Positions 1-9,634 of a DNA stretch of 64,000 nucleotides are shown here, piece after piece. Positions within the stretch are counted from its first letter, which is position 1. Every line of letters starts with the position of its first letter. The notes under the pieces are model-generated. The model saw only the letters and a list, made by a program, of their open reading frames with translations, made no database searches and was not told the origin of the DNA. The DNA is from Desertimonas sp963733085 (lineage in GTDB: Bacteria; Actinomycetota; Acidimicrobiia; Acidimicrobiales; Ilumatobacteraceae). Location of the stretch: contig CAVTBY010000002.1 of assembly GCA_963733085.1 (NCBI GenBank), forward strand, positions 248,001 through 312,000, in the 5' to 3' direction. Made by a program: the position numbers and the translations under genes.

Positions 1-849
1 CCCGAGCAGATGGCCGAGCTTGCCGATGAGTTCGGCCTGCACGAGCTCGCCGTCGAGGACGCCCTCGGCCGTCATCAGCGCCCGAAGATCGACCATTACG
101 CCGGGCACCTGTTCCTCGCCTGCCACAGCGCCCGCCTGAACCTCGATGAGGGCACGCTCGAGACGACGGAGATTGACGCGTTCATCAGCGAACGCTGGCT
201 GATCACCGTCCGCAAGGACGACGGCTTCGACATCGACGAGGTCACACGCCGGTGGGACCGCTCGGCACAACTCGTGTCTCACGGCGTCAGCTTCCTCGTC
301 TACGGCCTGCTCGACGTGGTCGTCGACGGCTACTTCGAGACCGTCAACGTGTTCGACAACTACTACGACGCGGTCAGCGAGGGGCTGTTCAACGAGCGCC
401 CGATGGAGCTGCGCGATCAGCGCCACTGGTTCCAGATGCGCCAAGCGCTGATCAAGTTCCACCGCCTCGCCGTGCCGATGCGTGAGGCCGTGAGCGGGCT
501 GATGCGACGCGAGCACGCGTTCATCGGTGCCGAGGTCTACCCGTATTTCCAGGACGTCTACGACCACGTCATTCGTGTCAGCGAGTCGACCGACGCCCTG
601 CGCGACCTGATCTCCACGCTCGTCGAGACGAACCTCAGCGTGCGCGAGTACCGCACCAACACGATCATGAAGAAGGTGACGAGCTGGGCGGCGATCATCG
701 CCGTGCCGACGCTGATCACCGGCTGGTACGGCATGAACGTGCCCTACCCCGGCTCCGGCGAGTCCTGGGGCGTGATCGTTGCCGCCGCCGTCATGTTGAC
801 GGTGTCAAGCCTGCTCTACCTCATGTTCCGTCGCAAGAACTGGCTGTAG
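1..849 (+). CDS. corA: CorA-like magnesium/divalent cation transporter, 5' truncated by window
   Basis: Inner-membrane Mg2+/Co2+ channel of the CorA family. The frame is open from base 1, and the residues before the first ATG (position 10) match the family's pre-LAxxFGLH stretch, so the true start lies upstream. The visible 282 residues carry the cytoplasmic domain (FGLHELAVEDAL near the start) and two C-terminal membrane helices, with the diagnostic GMN motif (YGMNVPYP) at about residue 244. The C-terminus RRKNWL is typical of the family. It ends in a hairpin shared with the convergent protease gene. Confidence 0.93.
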   Translation, partial: PEQMAELADEFGLHELAVEDALGRHQRPKIDHYAGHLFLACHSARLNLDEGTLETTEIDAFISERWLITVRKDDGFDIDEVTRRWDRSAQLVSHGVSFLVYGLLDVVVDGYFETVNVFDNYYDAVSEGLFNERPMELRDQRHWFQMRQALIKFHRLAVPMREAVSGLMRREHAFIGAEVYPYFQDVYDHVIRVSESTDALRDLISTLVETNLSVREYRTNTIMKKVTSWAAIIAVPTLITGWYGMNVPYPGSGESWGVIVAAAVMLTVSSLLYLMFRRKNWL

Positions 850-861
850 CGACCGTGCGAT

Positions 862-894
862 GAGCGATGACGGGCCATACGGCTGTCATCGCTC
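862..894. terminator. Hairpin between convergent genes
   Basis: A 10-bp perfect stem (GAGCGATGAC / GTCATCGCTC) with a 13-nt loop lies between the corA stop and the stop of the minus-strand subtilase. It has no long T tract on either side. It probably terminates both genes. Confidence 0.5.
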
Positions 895-908
895 TTCGCG
901 TTGGCGGG

Positions 909-2308
909 TCAGACGTTGACCACGACGCCGAGATCTGGCAGTCGGAGCCGATCCGTGGCCGACAAGCGGCGCCACGCCTCGCTGGCGGTGACTTGGCCGA
1001 CGTACATCTCCTGGGCGATCGCCCCGGCGACCTTCGGTGCGGCGAAACTCGTGCCGCTCCAACGAGCCCACTCCTGGAACCGCCGAGGCGATTGCCCGCT
1101 GAGGGTCTCGGTGACGTCGTTGAAGAACGTGCTCACCGACGTCGATCGCCGGGGCGCACGCGTCGACCCAGCTGCCAAAGTTGGTGAACCAAGCCGCTCC
1201 CCCGCGATCGAGGCCGCTGACGCCGACGACGCCCGGCAGCGCCGCCGGGAAGTATGGGCGACTGGACCGTAGGTTCCCTGCTGCAGCGACACCGACCGCG
1301 TCTGCCGAGGAGGCGAGGCAGCCAGGTGGCGAGCAAGCCTGGATCGTCGTCCGTGCAGAACGTCCCGAAGCTCATCACCACGACGTCGAACGGCCCACAC
1401 GACTTGTTCATCCGCCGGATCGTGGACCGCACCCTGCGCAGGGAGCCCTCGCCGAAGCTGGACAGCACGCCGGCCGGGCAGATGATCGCATCGGGACAGA
1501 TCTGACGGACAATCCCGGTGATGAACGTCCCGTGACCCGCCTCGAAGTCGAGCGTCCCGGTCTTGTCGTCGTCCGGCTCGTCTTCGTCGTCGACGGCGTC
1601 GACGGCAGCGTTCGATTGCCAGTGCTTGTGCAGGTGCACCCGCGGCTGGCGTCGCTTGGGTGATTGCAGGAAGGCGTGCTCGGGGACGTTCTCCTTGCCG
1701 ATGGATGTCGTCCGCAGGCCCGTGTCGATCACGAGGACCCGCGGCCGTTCGTGACCTTCGAGGTCGAGCCGTTGGCGCAGAATGCTCGGGGCACTGGCGG
1801 GCTGGGCGGTTGTGATCAGCGCCGCCTTGTTCTCCGGCGTCATCACGGTGGTGGCCGCGGACGGTGGAGCCGATGCGCCGGTGAGCGCACCTCCGAGCAG
1901 TTGGGGAACTGCTGAGCTGGCGCCGAACACGACGTGGTTGAGGTCGGCACGGACCTCACTGGCGCGGAAGCGGTCGATAGCGTCGTTGAGCCCGTCGAGT
2001 CGCCAACGCGACTCACCGTCACCGTCGTCAACGTTGGCAGCGAGGTGCACGGTGAGCACGCCTGTGCTTCTGGCTTCGGTGAGGTCGATGTCGTCGTTGC
2101 GGCCGTCGAGCTTGCCCACGAGTTCGAGGATCTTGTTGCGACGCACCGTGCCGCCGGCGAAGTCGACCTCAATGGTGTCGGGTCGGGCGAGCACGAGCCG
2201 GCCCCGGGAGTCGACGCCGACTCCGACCCGCCGACGTTCGAAGATGTCGGCGAGCCCTCCGAGACGCGCCGGGTACTCGTGCAGCACTCGTGTATTGGCG
2301 GAGGTCAC
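909..2308 (-). pseudogene. S8 subtilisin-like peptidase, two frameshifts
   Basis: Subtilase paralogous to the next gene upstream on the same strand. Its three reading-frame segments align end to end with that paralogue. They carry catalytic Asp (VIDTGL, about residue 193), His (GHGTFITG, about 258), the oxyanion Asn (VAAAGN) and Ser (GTSFAAPKVAG, about 420). The frame changes at about 1297-1303 and again at about 1136; removing one base at each site restores the alignment. The GTG start at 2308 overlaps the paralogue's stop (GTGA), implying translational coupling. No signal peptide is visible, so the enzyme would act in the cytoplasm. Whether it is truly broken or a consensus error cannot be told from sequence alone. 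Confidence 0.8.
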
Positions 2309-3781
2309 GCGTTGAACACGACGCCGAGGTCCGGCATGCGTAGATGGTTGTGCGTTGTCAGCCGGCGCCACGCTTCCTGCGCCGAAATCAGGTCAGTCCC
2401 GGCGTCGTTGAGGTTGAGGAACATCTCCTGAGCCAGCGCGGCGGCGACCTTCGGTGCCGAGAAGCTCGTCCCGCTCCAACGTGCCCAGCCCTTGTAGACC
2501 CGCGGCTTCAGGTCATCGAGGTCGGGGAACAGCGAGAGGTCCTCGCTGAAGTCGAAGAACGTGCTGACGACGTCTACCCCGGGCGCGCAGGCGTCAACCC
2601 ATCCGCCCCAGTTGGAGAACCACGCCCGGCCACCTGCGCCGACGGCGCCGATGCCCTTGACCTCGTTGAGCCCGGCCGGGAAGTACGGTCGGCACGTCGC
2701 CTGGTTGCCTGCCGCGGCGACGCCGAACCTGTCGCCGAGAAGTTGCACGAGGCTGCTCCCGAAGATCCCCGGGTCGTCGTCGGCGAAGAACGCCCCGAAG
2801 CTCATCACCACGATGTCGATCGGTTCCGCGGTGGCGGCGAAAGCTTTCTGCAGACCGGCGATCACCTCGGAGACGTCGCCATCCCCGAAACTCGACAACA
2901 CGCCGGCGGTGTGCACGTCGGCATCCGGACACAGCTGGGCGATCACCCCGGCGATGAAGGTCCCGTGCCCGCCTTCGAAGTCGAGCGTCCCGGTCTTGTC
3001 GTCGTCCGGCTCGTCCTCGTCGTCGACCGGGAACGTGCCGTCGGCGTTCGGTGTGGAGCTCCGGAACGTCGTCTGGTCGACGACGCAGCAGTCGAGGAAG
3101 CCGTGCTTGGCTCGACGATTGCCGGTCTCTTCCACTGTTTCCAGCCCGGTGTCCAGCACGAGGATCTGCGGTCGGCGTCGGCCCTTGATGTCGAGCCGGC
3201 CGCGCAGGAAGCGTGGCTGCTCAGCCGGCTCGGCCGTGGACAGCATCACCTTGCGCTTGACGCCCTTGTTGTTCTCCTTGGTCTCGACGACGTGACCCAG
3301 AAACGCCATTTCACCTGCCCAGGTCGCCGGCACGCCCAGCGGATTGCCGGTCACGCTCTGAGCTCCGAGGAAGACATGGTTCAACTCCGCGACGATCGGG
3401 ACGTCGAGGGATGCAAGTTCGTGGACGGCCTGCTGGACCCTCGCGAACGGACCAGCGCTCCTCACCGTTGATGGGCTCTTGCTTGACGTCCTGTAGACGC
3501 ACGGTCTCGAACCGTGGTCCGTTGCGATCGTCGCGCCTACGGATCTCGGCAGCATGCTCTTCGTCGTAACGCTCGACGTACTTTGCCACCGACTCGCGCT
3601 GTTCGGGACTCGTGATCTCGGCGAGCAGGCTGTTGGGACGAGCGAGTACCACCTGACCCGACGAGTCGATGCCGACTGCGATGTTCAGTCGAGCGAAGAT
3701 TTCGCTGAGCGTGTTCAGTGGCGCCGGGTGGTCCCTGACGAGAGCGGAGGGGCGCGGTTGGGGCCTGTCATCCTCTGGCAT
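2305..3781 (-). CDS. S8 subtilisin-like peptidase, one frameshift
   Basis: Cytoplasmic-looking subtilase of about 490 residues, with an N-terminal region of about 170 residues shared only with its downstream paralogue. The triad is complete: LDTGL (about 209), GHGTFIAG (about 270) and GTSFSAPKVA (about 436), plus the oxyanion Asn in VAAAGNQ. A one-base insertion in a CCC run near 3439 splits the N-terminal region from the catalytic part; deleting it restores a frame matching the paralogue. It starts 85 bp from the divergent CHAT gene, so the two probably share a regulatory region. The substrate is unknown. The CHAT/TPR protein or the neighbouring sigma pathway are the obvious candidates. Confidence 0.85.
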
Positions 3782-3866
3782 TCGGTCATTGTGACGAGGC
3801 GGGCACCGGCGTGCCGGAATTTTCTCGGGAACCTCGCCAGTCGGCCGGCGATAGCGTCGCTGTTCA

Positions 3867-6510
3867 GTGAACGCTCTCGCAACGATGAGCGTGACGGAGT
3901 TGCGCGATCAGGTCGATGTCGACCCGCGCGGAGTCCATGACGAGGCAACCCGCCGACGTGCTCGAGCTCCGATCGAGATTGAAATCTCGGAACTTGTGCG
4001 ACTCCATTGGGTGATCGGCTTGGCCGAACGAGAATTGGGGCGACTCGATGCTGCTGAGCGTGAGCTTCGATCCGGCGTGGTCCTCGCTGACCGCGCCGGA
4101 AAGTCCGAGCTAGCAGCCGGATTGCGGATGAGTCTCTCCTTCGTCGTCGGCCGATTGGGTGATCTCGACGGTGCCGTGGAGCTGCTGGATCGAGCGGAGC
4201 CGATGTTGCGCGGTGCCGAGCTTGCCCGGGCAACCCAGAACCGAGGCATGATCCACTACTGGCGCGGCGACTTCGGTAGCGCGGCGAAGACGCTCGAGGC
4301 TGCCTGCCGCGCGTTGCGCCGACACGATGACCGGGTCGCCGAGGCCCGGACACGGATCAACCTGGGCGCCGTTCTCGGCCAGATCAGCGATTTCAGATCG
4401 GCAGAGCGGCATCTCCTTGAAGCGATCGGTGTCCTCGAGGGAAGCGGCCAGGTGATGTTGGACGCGATGGCGCATCACAACCTCGGATATTTGGCGATGT
4501 TGCAGCGCGACCTGCCGAAGGCGATCGACGAGTTTGAGCTGGCCGAGTCAGGATTCGAAAGAGCGAGGTCCGTGGCCCACCTGCCGCGAGTCCACGCTGA
4601 CCACGCTCAGGTTCTCGCAGATGCGGGCCTGTTCGACGACGCCGACTCCCTCGTCAGCCGCGCACTGGAGATGCTGGCGAAGGATGGGAACGAGATCGAG
4701 ATCGCTGGTGCCCTCGTCACGGCTGCCGAAGTCCGGCTCGCCAAGCGCGATCACGCTGGGGCACGGCCGAGCCGCCGACGAGGCGGCTGGGTGGTATCGC
4801 AAGCAAGGTCGTGATGGTTGGGTGGCGGTGACGACGAGCCTGGCGCTGCAGGCAGCGGCCCGTGACGACGAACCGACGATCGAGCTTGCCGATCAACTCG
4901 ACAAGGTCGCGGTGCGTCTCGACGACGGCGGGCTGAGGGCAGAGGCGATGCGCTCCCGTCTTGTCGCGGCGCTGGTTCGGGCGGAGGCTGCCGAGCCGTT
5001 GTCCGATGACCCGGTTCCGGCCGAAACGCGCCGGCAAGTCCGTATGGGACCTTCGGCGGATCGCATTCTCCTCGCTCACGTCGACGCAGTCGCCGCGCAG
5101 AAGCGGGGCGACCGGGCGGCGGCGCGGCGGGCGATCAGCCGTGGGTTGAGCGTGGCGATGTCGAGTCAAGCCTCACTCGGTTCTATCGAAACGCGGGCCC
5201 ATGCTGCGGTGCACGGCAACGCGCTCACCGAGATCGGCGCGCGCATCGCCGTCGCCGACGGTCGACCGCGGGAACTGCTGGCTCGCATCGAGGCAACGCG
5301 ATTGATGGCTGCGAGGACCCCTGAACTGCGGCCGCCCGCCGATCCGGTGATCGCACGACTGCTCGCCGAGTTGCGCAGCACCGAGGCGACGCTGGCCGAT
5401 CCGGCGCTGTCGGACGGCGAACGTCGGGCGGCTGAGGGCACGCATGCCCGTCTCGAGCGAGACATTCGGCGCCGGTCGAGATCGGCACGAGGTGATCCGT
5501 CGGCGCGGATCGCCGTGAGCCGCGAGGTCGGCTCGGCACTCGCACTCCTCGACGATCGGCAACTGGTGGCGCACGCCAGGCTCGACGGTCGCCTGTACGC
5601 CGTGTCGGTGATCGGCGGCCGGGCGCGGCTGCACGACCTCGGGCCGGTCGACGACGTCAACGAGCGGATCGAAGCCGTGACGTTCTCGCTGCACCGGCTC
5701 AACCGCATCCAGGGCTCCGACGAGTCGCGCATCGCTGCCGCGGAGATGCTGTACGCCTTCGCCGACGAGCTGGCCGAGATCGTCCTGCCGCCGATCGTCT
5801 CCGAGTCGTTCGACCCGGTGGTGATCGTCCCCACGGCGATCCTCCACGACGTTCCGTGGGGGCTGTTGCCACCGCTCGCCGGCCGCTCGGTGTCGGTGAA
5901 CGCCTCGGTGAGTGCTTGGGGCAACGCCGAGCGCACGCTGCGCCAGCGTCGGGGGACGCTGCACGACGGCATCGAGGCCGGATTCGTGGCCGGCCCAGGG
6001 CTGGAGTTCGCCGACGTCGAGGTCAAGCACCTCGCCGGCGGGTACGTCGATCCGGTCGTGCTCGTCGGAGAAGAGGCCACCGTGGAGGCCTGTACCGGCC
6101 TGCTGTCGCGAGCGGAGCTTGTGCACATCGCCTGCCATGGCTCGTTCCGCAGGGACAACCCGATGTTCTCCTCGCTGCACGTCGCCGATGGACCGCTCAA
6201 CATCTACGACCTCGAGGGGCTCGCTCGGCTGCCCGTTGTGGTCGTGCTGTCGTCGTGCAGCGTCGCCAACGCCAAGGTCGTCCAGGGCGGCTCGTTGCTC
6301 GGTCTCGCCAACGCTTTCACCACGTTCGGCGCCGCCAGCGTGATCGCCCCGCTGACGCCGATCTCCGATGCCGCCTCGGTGACGGTGATGGATCGCCTCC
6401 ACCGCGAGCTCGTCGCCGGCGCCGATCCCGCTGCCGCACTGGCGATGGCGACGATGACCCACGATGTCGCCGATCCGACGGCGGCCGCCTTCATCGCCCT
6501 CGGCGCCTGA
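3867..6510 (+). CDS. TPR-CHAT domain caspase-like protein, one frameshift
   Basis: About 880 residues. The N-terminal half is built of tetratricopeptide-like helical repeats (for example RINLGAVLGQISDFRSAERH and HHNLGYLAMLQRDLPKA). The C-terminal third is a CHAT domain of clan CD (caspase-like) with catalytic His in VHIACHG (about residue 757) and Cys in VLSSCSVAN (about 797). One extra C near 4767 breaks the frame between the TPR array and the rest; without it the protein reads through. The start is GTG 3867, or ATG 3885 in the same frame. CHAT proteins elsewhere are protease effectors or regulators. The neighbouring subtilases and sigma factor suggest a proteolytic signalling cascade, which is inference. 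Confidence 0.85.
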
Positions 6511-6526
6511 CGACGCCCCGACCGCT

Positions 6527-6571
6527 CTGTGTCAGCAAACACGACCGCCGGCGTCGTGTTCCCTGACATAG
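6527..6571. repeat. Dispersed 45-bp palindrome, copy A
   Basis: Left arm of 19 nt, 7-nt GC-rich centre (CGCCGGC) and right arm of 19 nt with three mismatches. It lies 16 bp after the CHAT stop, before the sigma factor gene. The consensus arm is CTGTGTCAGCGAACACGAC. This is the most degenerate of the four copies in the window. Confidence 0.8.
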
Positions 6572-6582
6572 ACGACTTGGAT

Positions 6583-6595
6583 CGCGAAATTCGCG
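6583..6595. promoter_or_regulatory. Short palindrome upstream of sigma factor
   Basis: A 13-nt perfect palindrome, CGCGAA-A-TTCGCG, sits 33 bp before the GTG at 6629. It could be an operator for the sigma gene. There is no direct evidence of binding. Confidence 0.3.
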
Positions 6596-6628
6596 TATCT
6601 CGCGTGACCTTCGGCACTCCAGAAGGTT

Positions 6629-7255
6629 GTGACCGCGGGTTCCGCCACCCTCATCCGTCCTGGTCTATTCTCCGCCGCAGTGGAGTCCGACAACGCCGCC
6701 ATGCTGGCGCGCGTTGTCGACGGCGACGAGTCCGCCTGGAACGAGCTCGTCGAGCGCTTCGCCGGGCTGGTGTGGTCCGTCGCCCGCTCGTTCCGCCTCT
6801 CGGCGGCCTCGACCGACGACGTCGTCCAGACGGTGTGGTTGCGCCTGGCGGAGTACAGCAGCCGCATCCGCGAACCCGACCGCCTCGCCGGCTGGCTGGC
6901 AACGGCCACCCGCAACGAGGCGCTCCGCGTCATCAAGGGGCAGCAACGCGTGGTTCCCCATTCCGGATTCGCCGAATCGAGCGAGCCGACGAGCCGATCC
7001 GTCGAGGACGTCATCACCGACGACGTCACGCTGCGTGCCGTGTTACAGGCCTTCGATGCCCTGCCGGCCGCCGACCAGCAACTGCTCCGCCTGCTCTGCA
7101 CAGTGCCCCCGCTCGACTACCAGACGATCGCCGACATCCTCGGGCGGTCGATCGGCAGCATCGGTCCGAGCCGGGCGAGAAGTCTCGACAAACTCCGCCG
7201 GTTGCTCCCGGCGGGCATCGACCCGAAAGACGGCGGACGGAGGACTTCCAAATGA
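6629..7255 (+). CDS. ECF-type RNA polymerase sigma factor
   Basis: A 208-residue sigma-70 family protein with only regions 2 and 4. Region 2 is about residues 30-100 (AWNELVERFAGLVWSVARSF, then DDVVQTVWLRL). Region 4 is about 140-195, a helix-turn-helix in YQTIADILGRSIGSIGPSRARSLDKLRRLL. A GTG at 6680 is an equally plausible start, giving VESDNAAMLARVVDGDESAW, a common ECF beginning. The stop overlaps the next start (ATGA), so the two are co-translated. No anti-sigma zinc-finger gene follows. The downstream protein or the adjacent proteases may take that role. Confidence 0.88.
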   Translation: MTAGSATLIRPGLFSAAVESDNAAMLARVVDGDESAWNELVERFAGLVWSVARSFRLSAASTDDVVQTVWLRLAEYSSRIREPDRLAGWLATATRNEALRVIKGQQRVVPHSGFAESSEPTSRSVEDVITDDVTLRAVLQAFDALPAADQQLLRLLCTVPPLDYQTIADILGRSIGSIGPSRARSLDKLRRLLPAGIDPKDGGRRTSK

Positions 7256-7716
7256 CTGATCACGCTGGTCCACCCGATCCCAACGACGACGCCCTGCAAG
7301 AGCTGCTCGCCGTCGCCCTCCGGCAGGGCGACCCGGTGCCGCGCCATGTCATCGCCGCCGCCCGCGGCGCCTGGACGTGGCGGACGATCGACCAGGAGCT
7401 GGCCGATCTCGTGTTCGACTCGGCGACCGAGCTGACCGGAGTCCGCGATCGCGAAGGAGCACGACAGCTGACCTTCCAGGCTCCGGGGCTGGAGATCGAG
7501 GTGATGGTGGCCGATCCGGCGAGCCGGCGCCTCGTCGGCCAACTCGTCCCGGCTCAGGCGACAACAGTGCGCCTGGAGGGCACGGACGATGTCCGCGAGC
7601 AGGACACCGACCGCTTTGGCCGCTTCACGTTCGACGGCGCCCCGTCCGGGCCAGTGCGGTTCAGCGTCGACGTGCCCGGCCGCGCCCCCGTCCTCACCGA
7701 CTGGGTACTGCTCTAG
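7252..7716 (+). CDS. Small beta-rich protein coupled to ECF sigma factor
   Basis: A 154-residue protein of unknown function. The ATG overlaps the sigma factor stop by 4 bases. The N-terminal half (about 1-70) is helical and acidic. The C-terminal half resembles an all-beta, carboxypeptidase-regulatory-like fold (VRLEGTDDVREQDTDRFGRF then GPVRFSVDVPGRAP). It has no transmembrane segment and no zinc-binding cysteines, so it is not a classical ZAS anti-sigma. Its position suggests it modulates the sigma factor or is a substrate of the proteases in this cluster, which is inference. Confidence 0.7.
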   Translation: MTDHAGPPDPNDDALQELLAVALRQGDPVPRHVIAAARGAWTWRTIDQELADLVFDSATELTGVRDREGARQLTFQAPGLEIEVMVADPASRRLVGQLVPAQATTVRLEGTDDVREQDTDRFGRFTFDGAPSGPVRFSVDVPGRAPVLTDWVLL

Positions 7717-7873
7717 GTCCGTCGCACCGGCGCGTGCCGGCCTCCGGAGCCGCACGGTCGGAATCCGACGGTTCAGCTCCGCAGAATGACCGACCTGATG
7801 CAGCTCTAGCTCCTGCGTGTTGGGGATCGTGCTGGTCGGGCATAGCCTTGCAGGGTCCTGCGTTTCGGGTTTT

Positions 7874-7888
7874 CTGGGCACCGCCCAG
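7874..7888 (+). promoter_or_regulatory. Leader inverted repeat shared by translation operons (rpsL copy)
   Basis: CTGGGC-ACC-GCCCAG, a 6-bp stem with a 3-nt loop, lies 43 nt upstream of the rpsL start. The identical 15-mer precedes tuf, and its reverse complement minus one base precedes rplC. It may be an RNA hairpin or a DNA operator. Confidence 0.45.
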
Positions 7889-7931
7889 GCCCCGGCGTAG
7901 ACGAGTCGCAACAGTCCCGGAGAGGTAGCGA

Positions 7932-8303
7932 GTGCCCACGATCCAGCAGCTGGTCCGCCAAGGTCGCAGCTCCAAGACCACCAAGGTCAAGACGCCGGCC
8001 CTCAAGGGCTCGCCGCAGCGCCGCGGGGTGTGCACCCGCGTCTACACGAACACCCCCAAGAAGCCGAACTCCGCCCTGCGCAAGGTCGCCCGCGTGCGCC
8101 TGTCGAGCGGTGTCGAGGTCACGGCCTACATCCCTGGTGAGGGGCACAACCTCCAGGAGCACTCGATCGTCCTCGTGCGCGGCGGCCGCGTTCGTGACCT
8201 CCCGGGTGTCCGCTACAAGATCATCCGCGGCGCCCTCGACGCCGCCGGCGTGAAGAACCGCAAGCAGGCCCGTAGCCGCTACGGCGCCAAGGCCGAGAAG
8301 TGA
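7932..8303 (+). CDS. rpsL: 30S ribosomal protein S12
   Basis: 123 residues, full length. It contains the conserved decoding-centre loop TPKKPNSALRKVARV and the second loop PGEGHNLQEHSIVLVRGGRVRDLPGVRY; these lysines are the classical streptomycin-resistance positions and are present. The start is GTG with a GGAGAGG-like ribosome site about 10 bases upstream. It is the first gene of the str cluster and is followed 10 bp later by rpsG. Confidence 0.98.
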   Translation: MPTIQQLVRQGRSSKTTKVKTPALKGSPQRRGVCTRVYTNTPKKPNSALRKVARVRLSSGVEVTAYIPGEGHNLQEHSIVLVRGGRVRDLPGVRYKIIRGALDAAGVKNRKQARSRYGAKAEK

Positions 8304-8312
8304 CGAACTGAC

Positions 8313-8783
8313 ATGCCTCGTAAAGGACCAGCCCCCCGCCGCGACCTCGTTGCCGACGCCAAGTACCGCTCGGTGCTCGTCACCCAGCTCGTCAACAAGG
8401 TGATGCTCAACGGCAAGCGCAGCCTCGCCGAACGCATCGTCTACGACGCCATGGACATCATCGAGCAGAAGACCGGCGAGGAGCCGTTGTCGACGGTGAA
8501 GCGGGCGATCGACAACGTCAAGCCGCCGCTCGAGGTCAAGAGCCGCCGTGTCGGTGGAGCGACCTACCAGGTGCCCGTCGAGGTCCGCCCCCGCCGGGCG
8601 ACCACGTTGGCGATCCGTTGGGTCGTCGACTTCTCCCGCGCCCGCCGCGAGAAGTCGATGCCGGAGTGCCTCGCCGCCGAACTGCTCGACGCCGCGAACG
8701 GCCTCGGCGCGGCGATGAAACGCCGCGACGACACCCAGAAGATGGCCGAGTCCAACAAGGCCTTCGCCCACTACCGCTTCTGA
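8313..8783 (+). CDS. rpsG: 30S ribosomal protein S7
   Basis: 156 residues, the standard length, primary 16S rRNA binder of the 30S head. It begins MPRKGPAPRRD and contains the signature VNKVMLNGKRSLAERIVYDAMD. It is intact. Normally fusA follows directly, but here a 48-bp hairpin and 25 kb of unrelated genes intervene. Confidence 0.98.
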   Translation: MPRKGPAPRRDLVADAKYRSVLVTQLVNKVMLNGKRSLAERIVYDAMDIIEQKTGEEPLSTVKRAIDNVKPPLEVKSRRVGGATYQVPVEVRPRRATTLAIRWVVDFSRARREKSMPECLAAELLDAANGLGAAMKRRDDTQKMAESNKAFAHYRF

Positions 8784-8787
8784 GCGA

Positions 8788-8835
8788 ACCGATGGGTGTT
8801 CAGGGGACCGTTCCGTCCCCTGAACACCCATCGGT
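8788..8835. repeat. 48-bp near-perfect hairpin, copy 1 (terminator-like)
   Basis: Two 21-nt perfectly complementary arms enclose the 6-nt loop CGTTCC. The outer 13 nt of the arm (ACCGATGGGTGTT) are identical to copy 2 at 34190. Inner bases differ between copies but stay self-complementary. It sits between convergent rpsG and the methyltransferase gene, so it can terminate both. There is no T tract. Confidence 0.85.
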
Positions 8836-8837
8836 CG

Positions 8838-9599
8838 TCAGGATCGGGTGAGGATGCTGGTCTGGTCGGGGTACGGCAGCGTGGGTGTGAGCCCGCGGTA
8901 GACCTTCTCGACAACCGGGGCGGCGGCGATCGCCTGGCGATAGCGACGGCGCATCGTGTTGTCGAAGACGATGATGCCGCCGGCCTCGAGATGGGGGAGC
9001 GCCGCGTTGAGGCACGCCTCGCGAGCCCGGCCGTCGACGACGATCAAGCCAAACGTGCCGCCGACGCGATCGATGTGGCCGACGTAGCCGGTGAAGTCGA
9101 GACCGCCGTGGCCCTCCTTGGCCGAGCTGATCGCCGGTGCGGCGCTGGCGACCGGCTCGACGATGTCCAGCGTCGCGTTCGGCCAAGCCGTCAACTGCTC
9201 CTGGATCATCTCGCCAAACGGGCGGTGATGCTCGACGGAGTTGACGGCGGCGACCCGGCGGGCGAGCCAGATCGTGCTCGCTCCCGACCCCCACTCGAAC
9301 GCTCGCACGTCGCTCTCGCGGCCCGCCAGCCAGCGCTCGACCTCGTCGATCGCCCCGTACGTCCACCACGGCACGTCGAGCTTGGCGATCCCGATCGAGT
9401 CGTGGGCCCTCGTCAGGCTGTATGCCCAGTGGCGCAGCCGGTGGTCGCGCGGCGGTGGATCATCGTCGAGGATCCCTAGCCGCTCGAGCGCCCTGCCGGT
9501 GCCTTGGGCGCACGCCGCGTAGCCGCGCTTGATCGTTGCGAGTGCTGAGGACTCCATCGGCGGCACAGTCTGGCGGGGCACCGGCAAGATCCATCTCAC
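8838..9599 (-). CDS. Class I SAM-dependent methyltransferase-like protein
   Basis: About 253 residues from GTG 9599; ATG 9557 is an alternative start. The glycine-rich SAM motif is FEWGSGASTIWLAR, followed by VNSVEHH and the acidic motif FGLIVVDGRAR, then ALPHLEAGGIIVFDNT. This matches class I methyltransferases of the kind often linked to surface glycan or small-molecule modification. The substrate is unknown. It converges on rpsG. Confidence 0.72.
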   Translation of the reverse strand: MRWILPVPRQTVPPMESSALATIKRGYAACAQGTGRALERLGILDDDPPPRDHRLRHWAYSLTRAHDSIGIAKLDVPWWTYGAIDEVERWLAGRESDVRAFEWGSGASTIWLARRVAAVNSVEHHRPFGEMIQEQLTAWPNATLDIVEPVASAAPAISSAKEGHGGLDFTGYVGHIDRVGGTFGLIVVDGRAREACLNAALPHLEAGGIIVFDNTMRRRYRQAIAAAPVVEKVYRGLTPTLPYPDQTSILTRS

Positions 9600-9634
9600 G
9601 ACCGTCCGGAATCACTGAACTACGCTTCTTGGCC

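Noticed and set aside
1181..2431. Plus-strand frames over the subtilase genes
   Set aside because: The minus strand carries Asp, His and Ser motifs of two paralogous subtilases; the plus frames have no motifs.
4760..4780. Programmed ribosomal frameshift in the CHAT gene
   Set aside because: No slippery heptamer or strong downstream structure is evident, and the break has the same single-base form as those in unrelated genes.
6529..7251. Upstream in-frame extension of the 154-residue protein
   Set aside because: It runs antiparallel in sense to nothing useful, overlaps the sigma factor in another frame and begins inside palindrome copy A. The ATGA junction at 7252 is the natural start.
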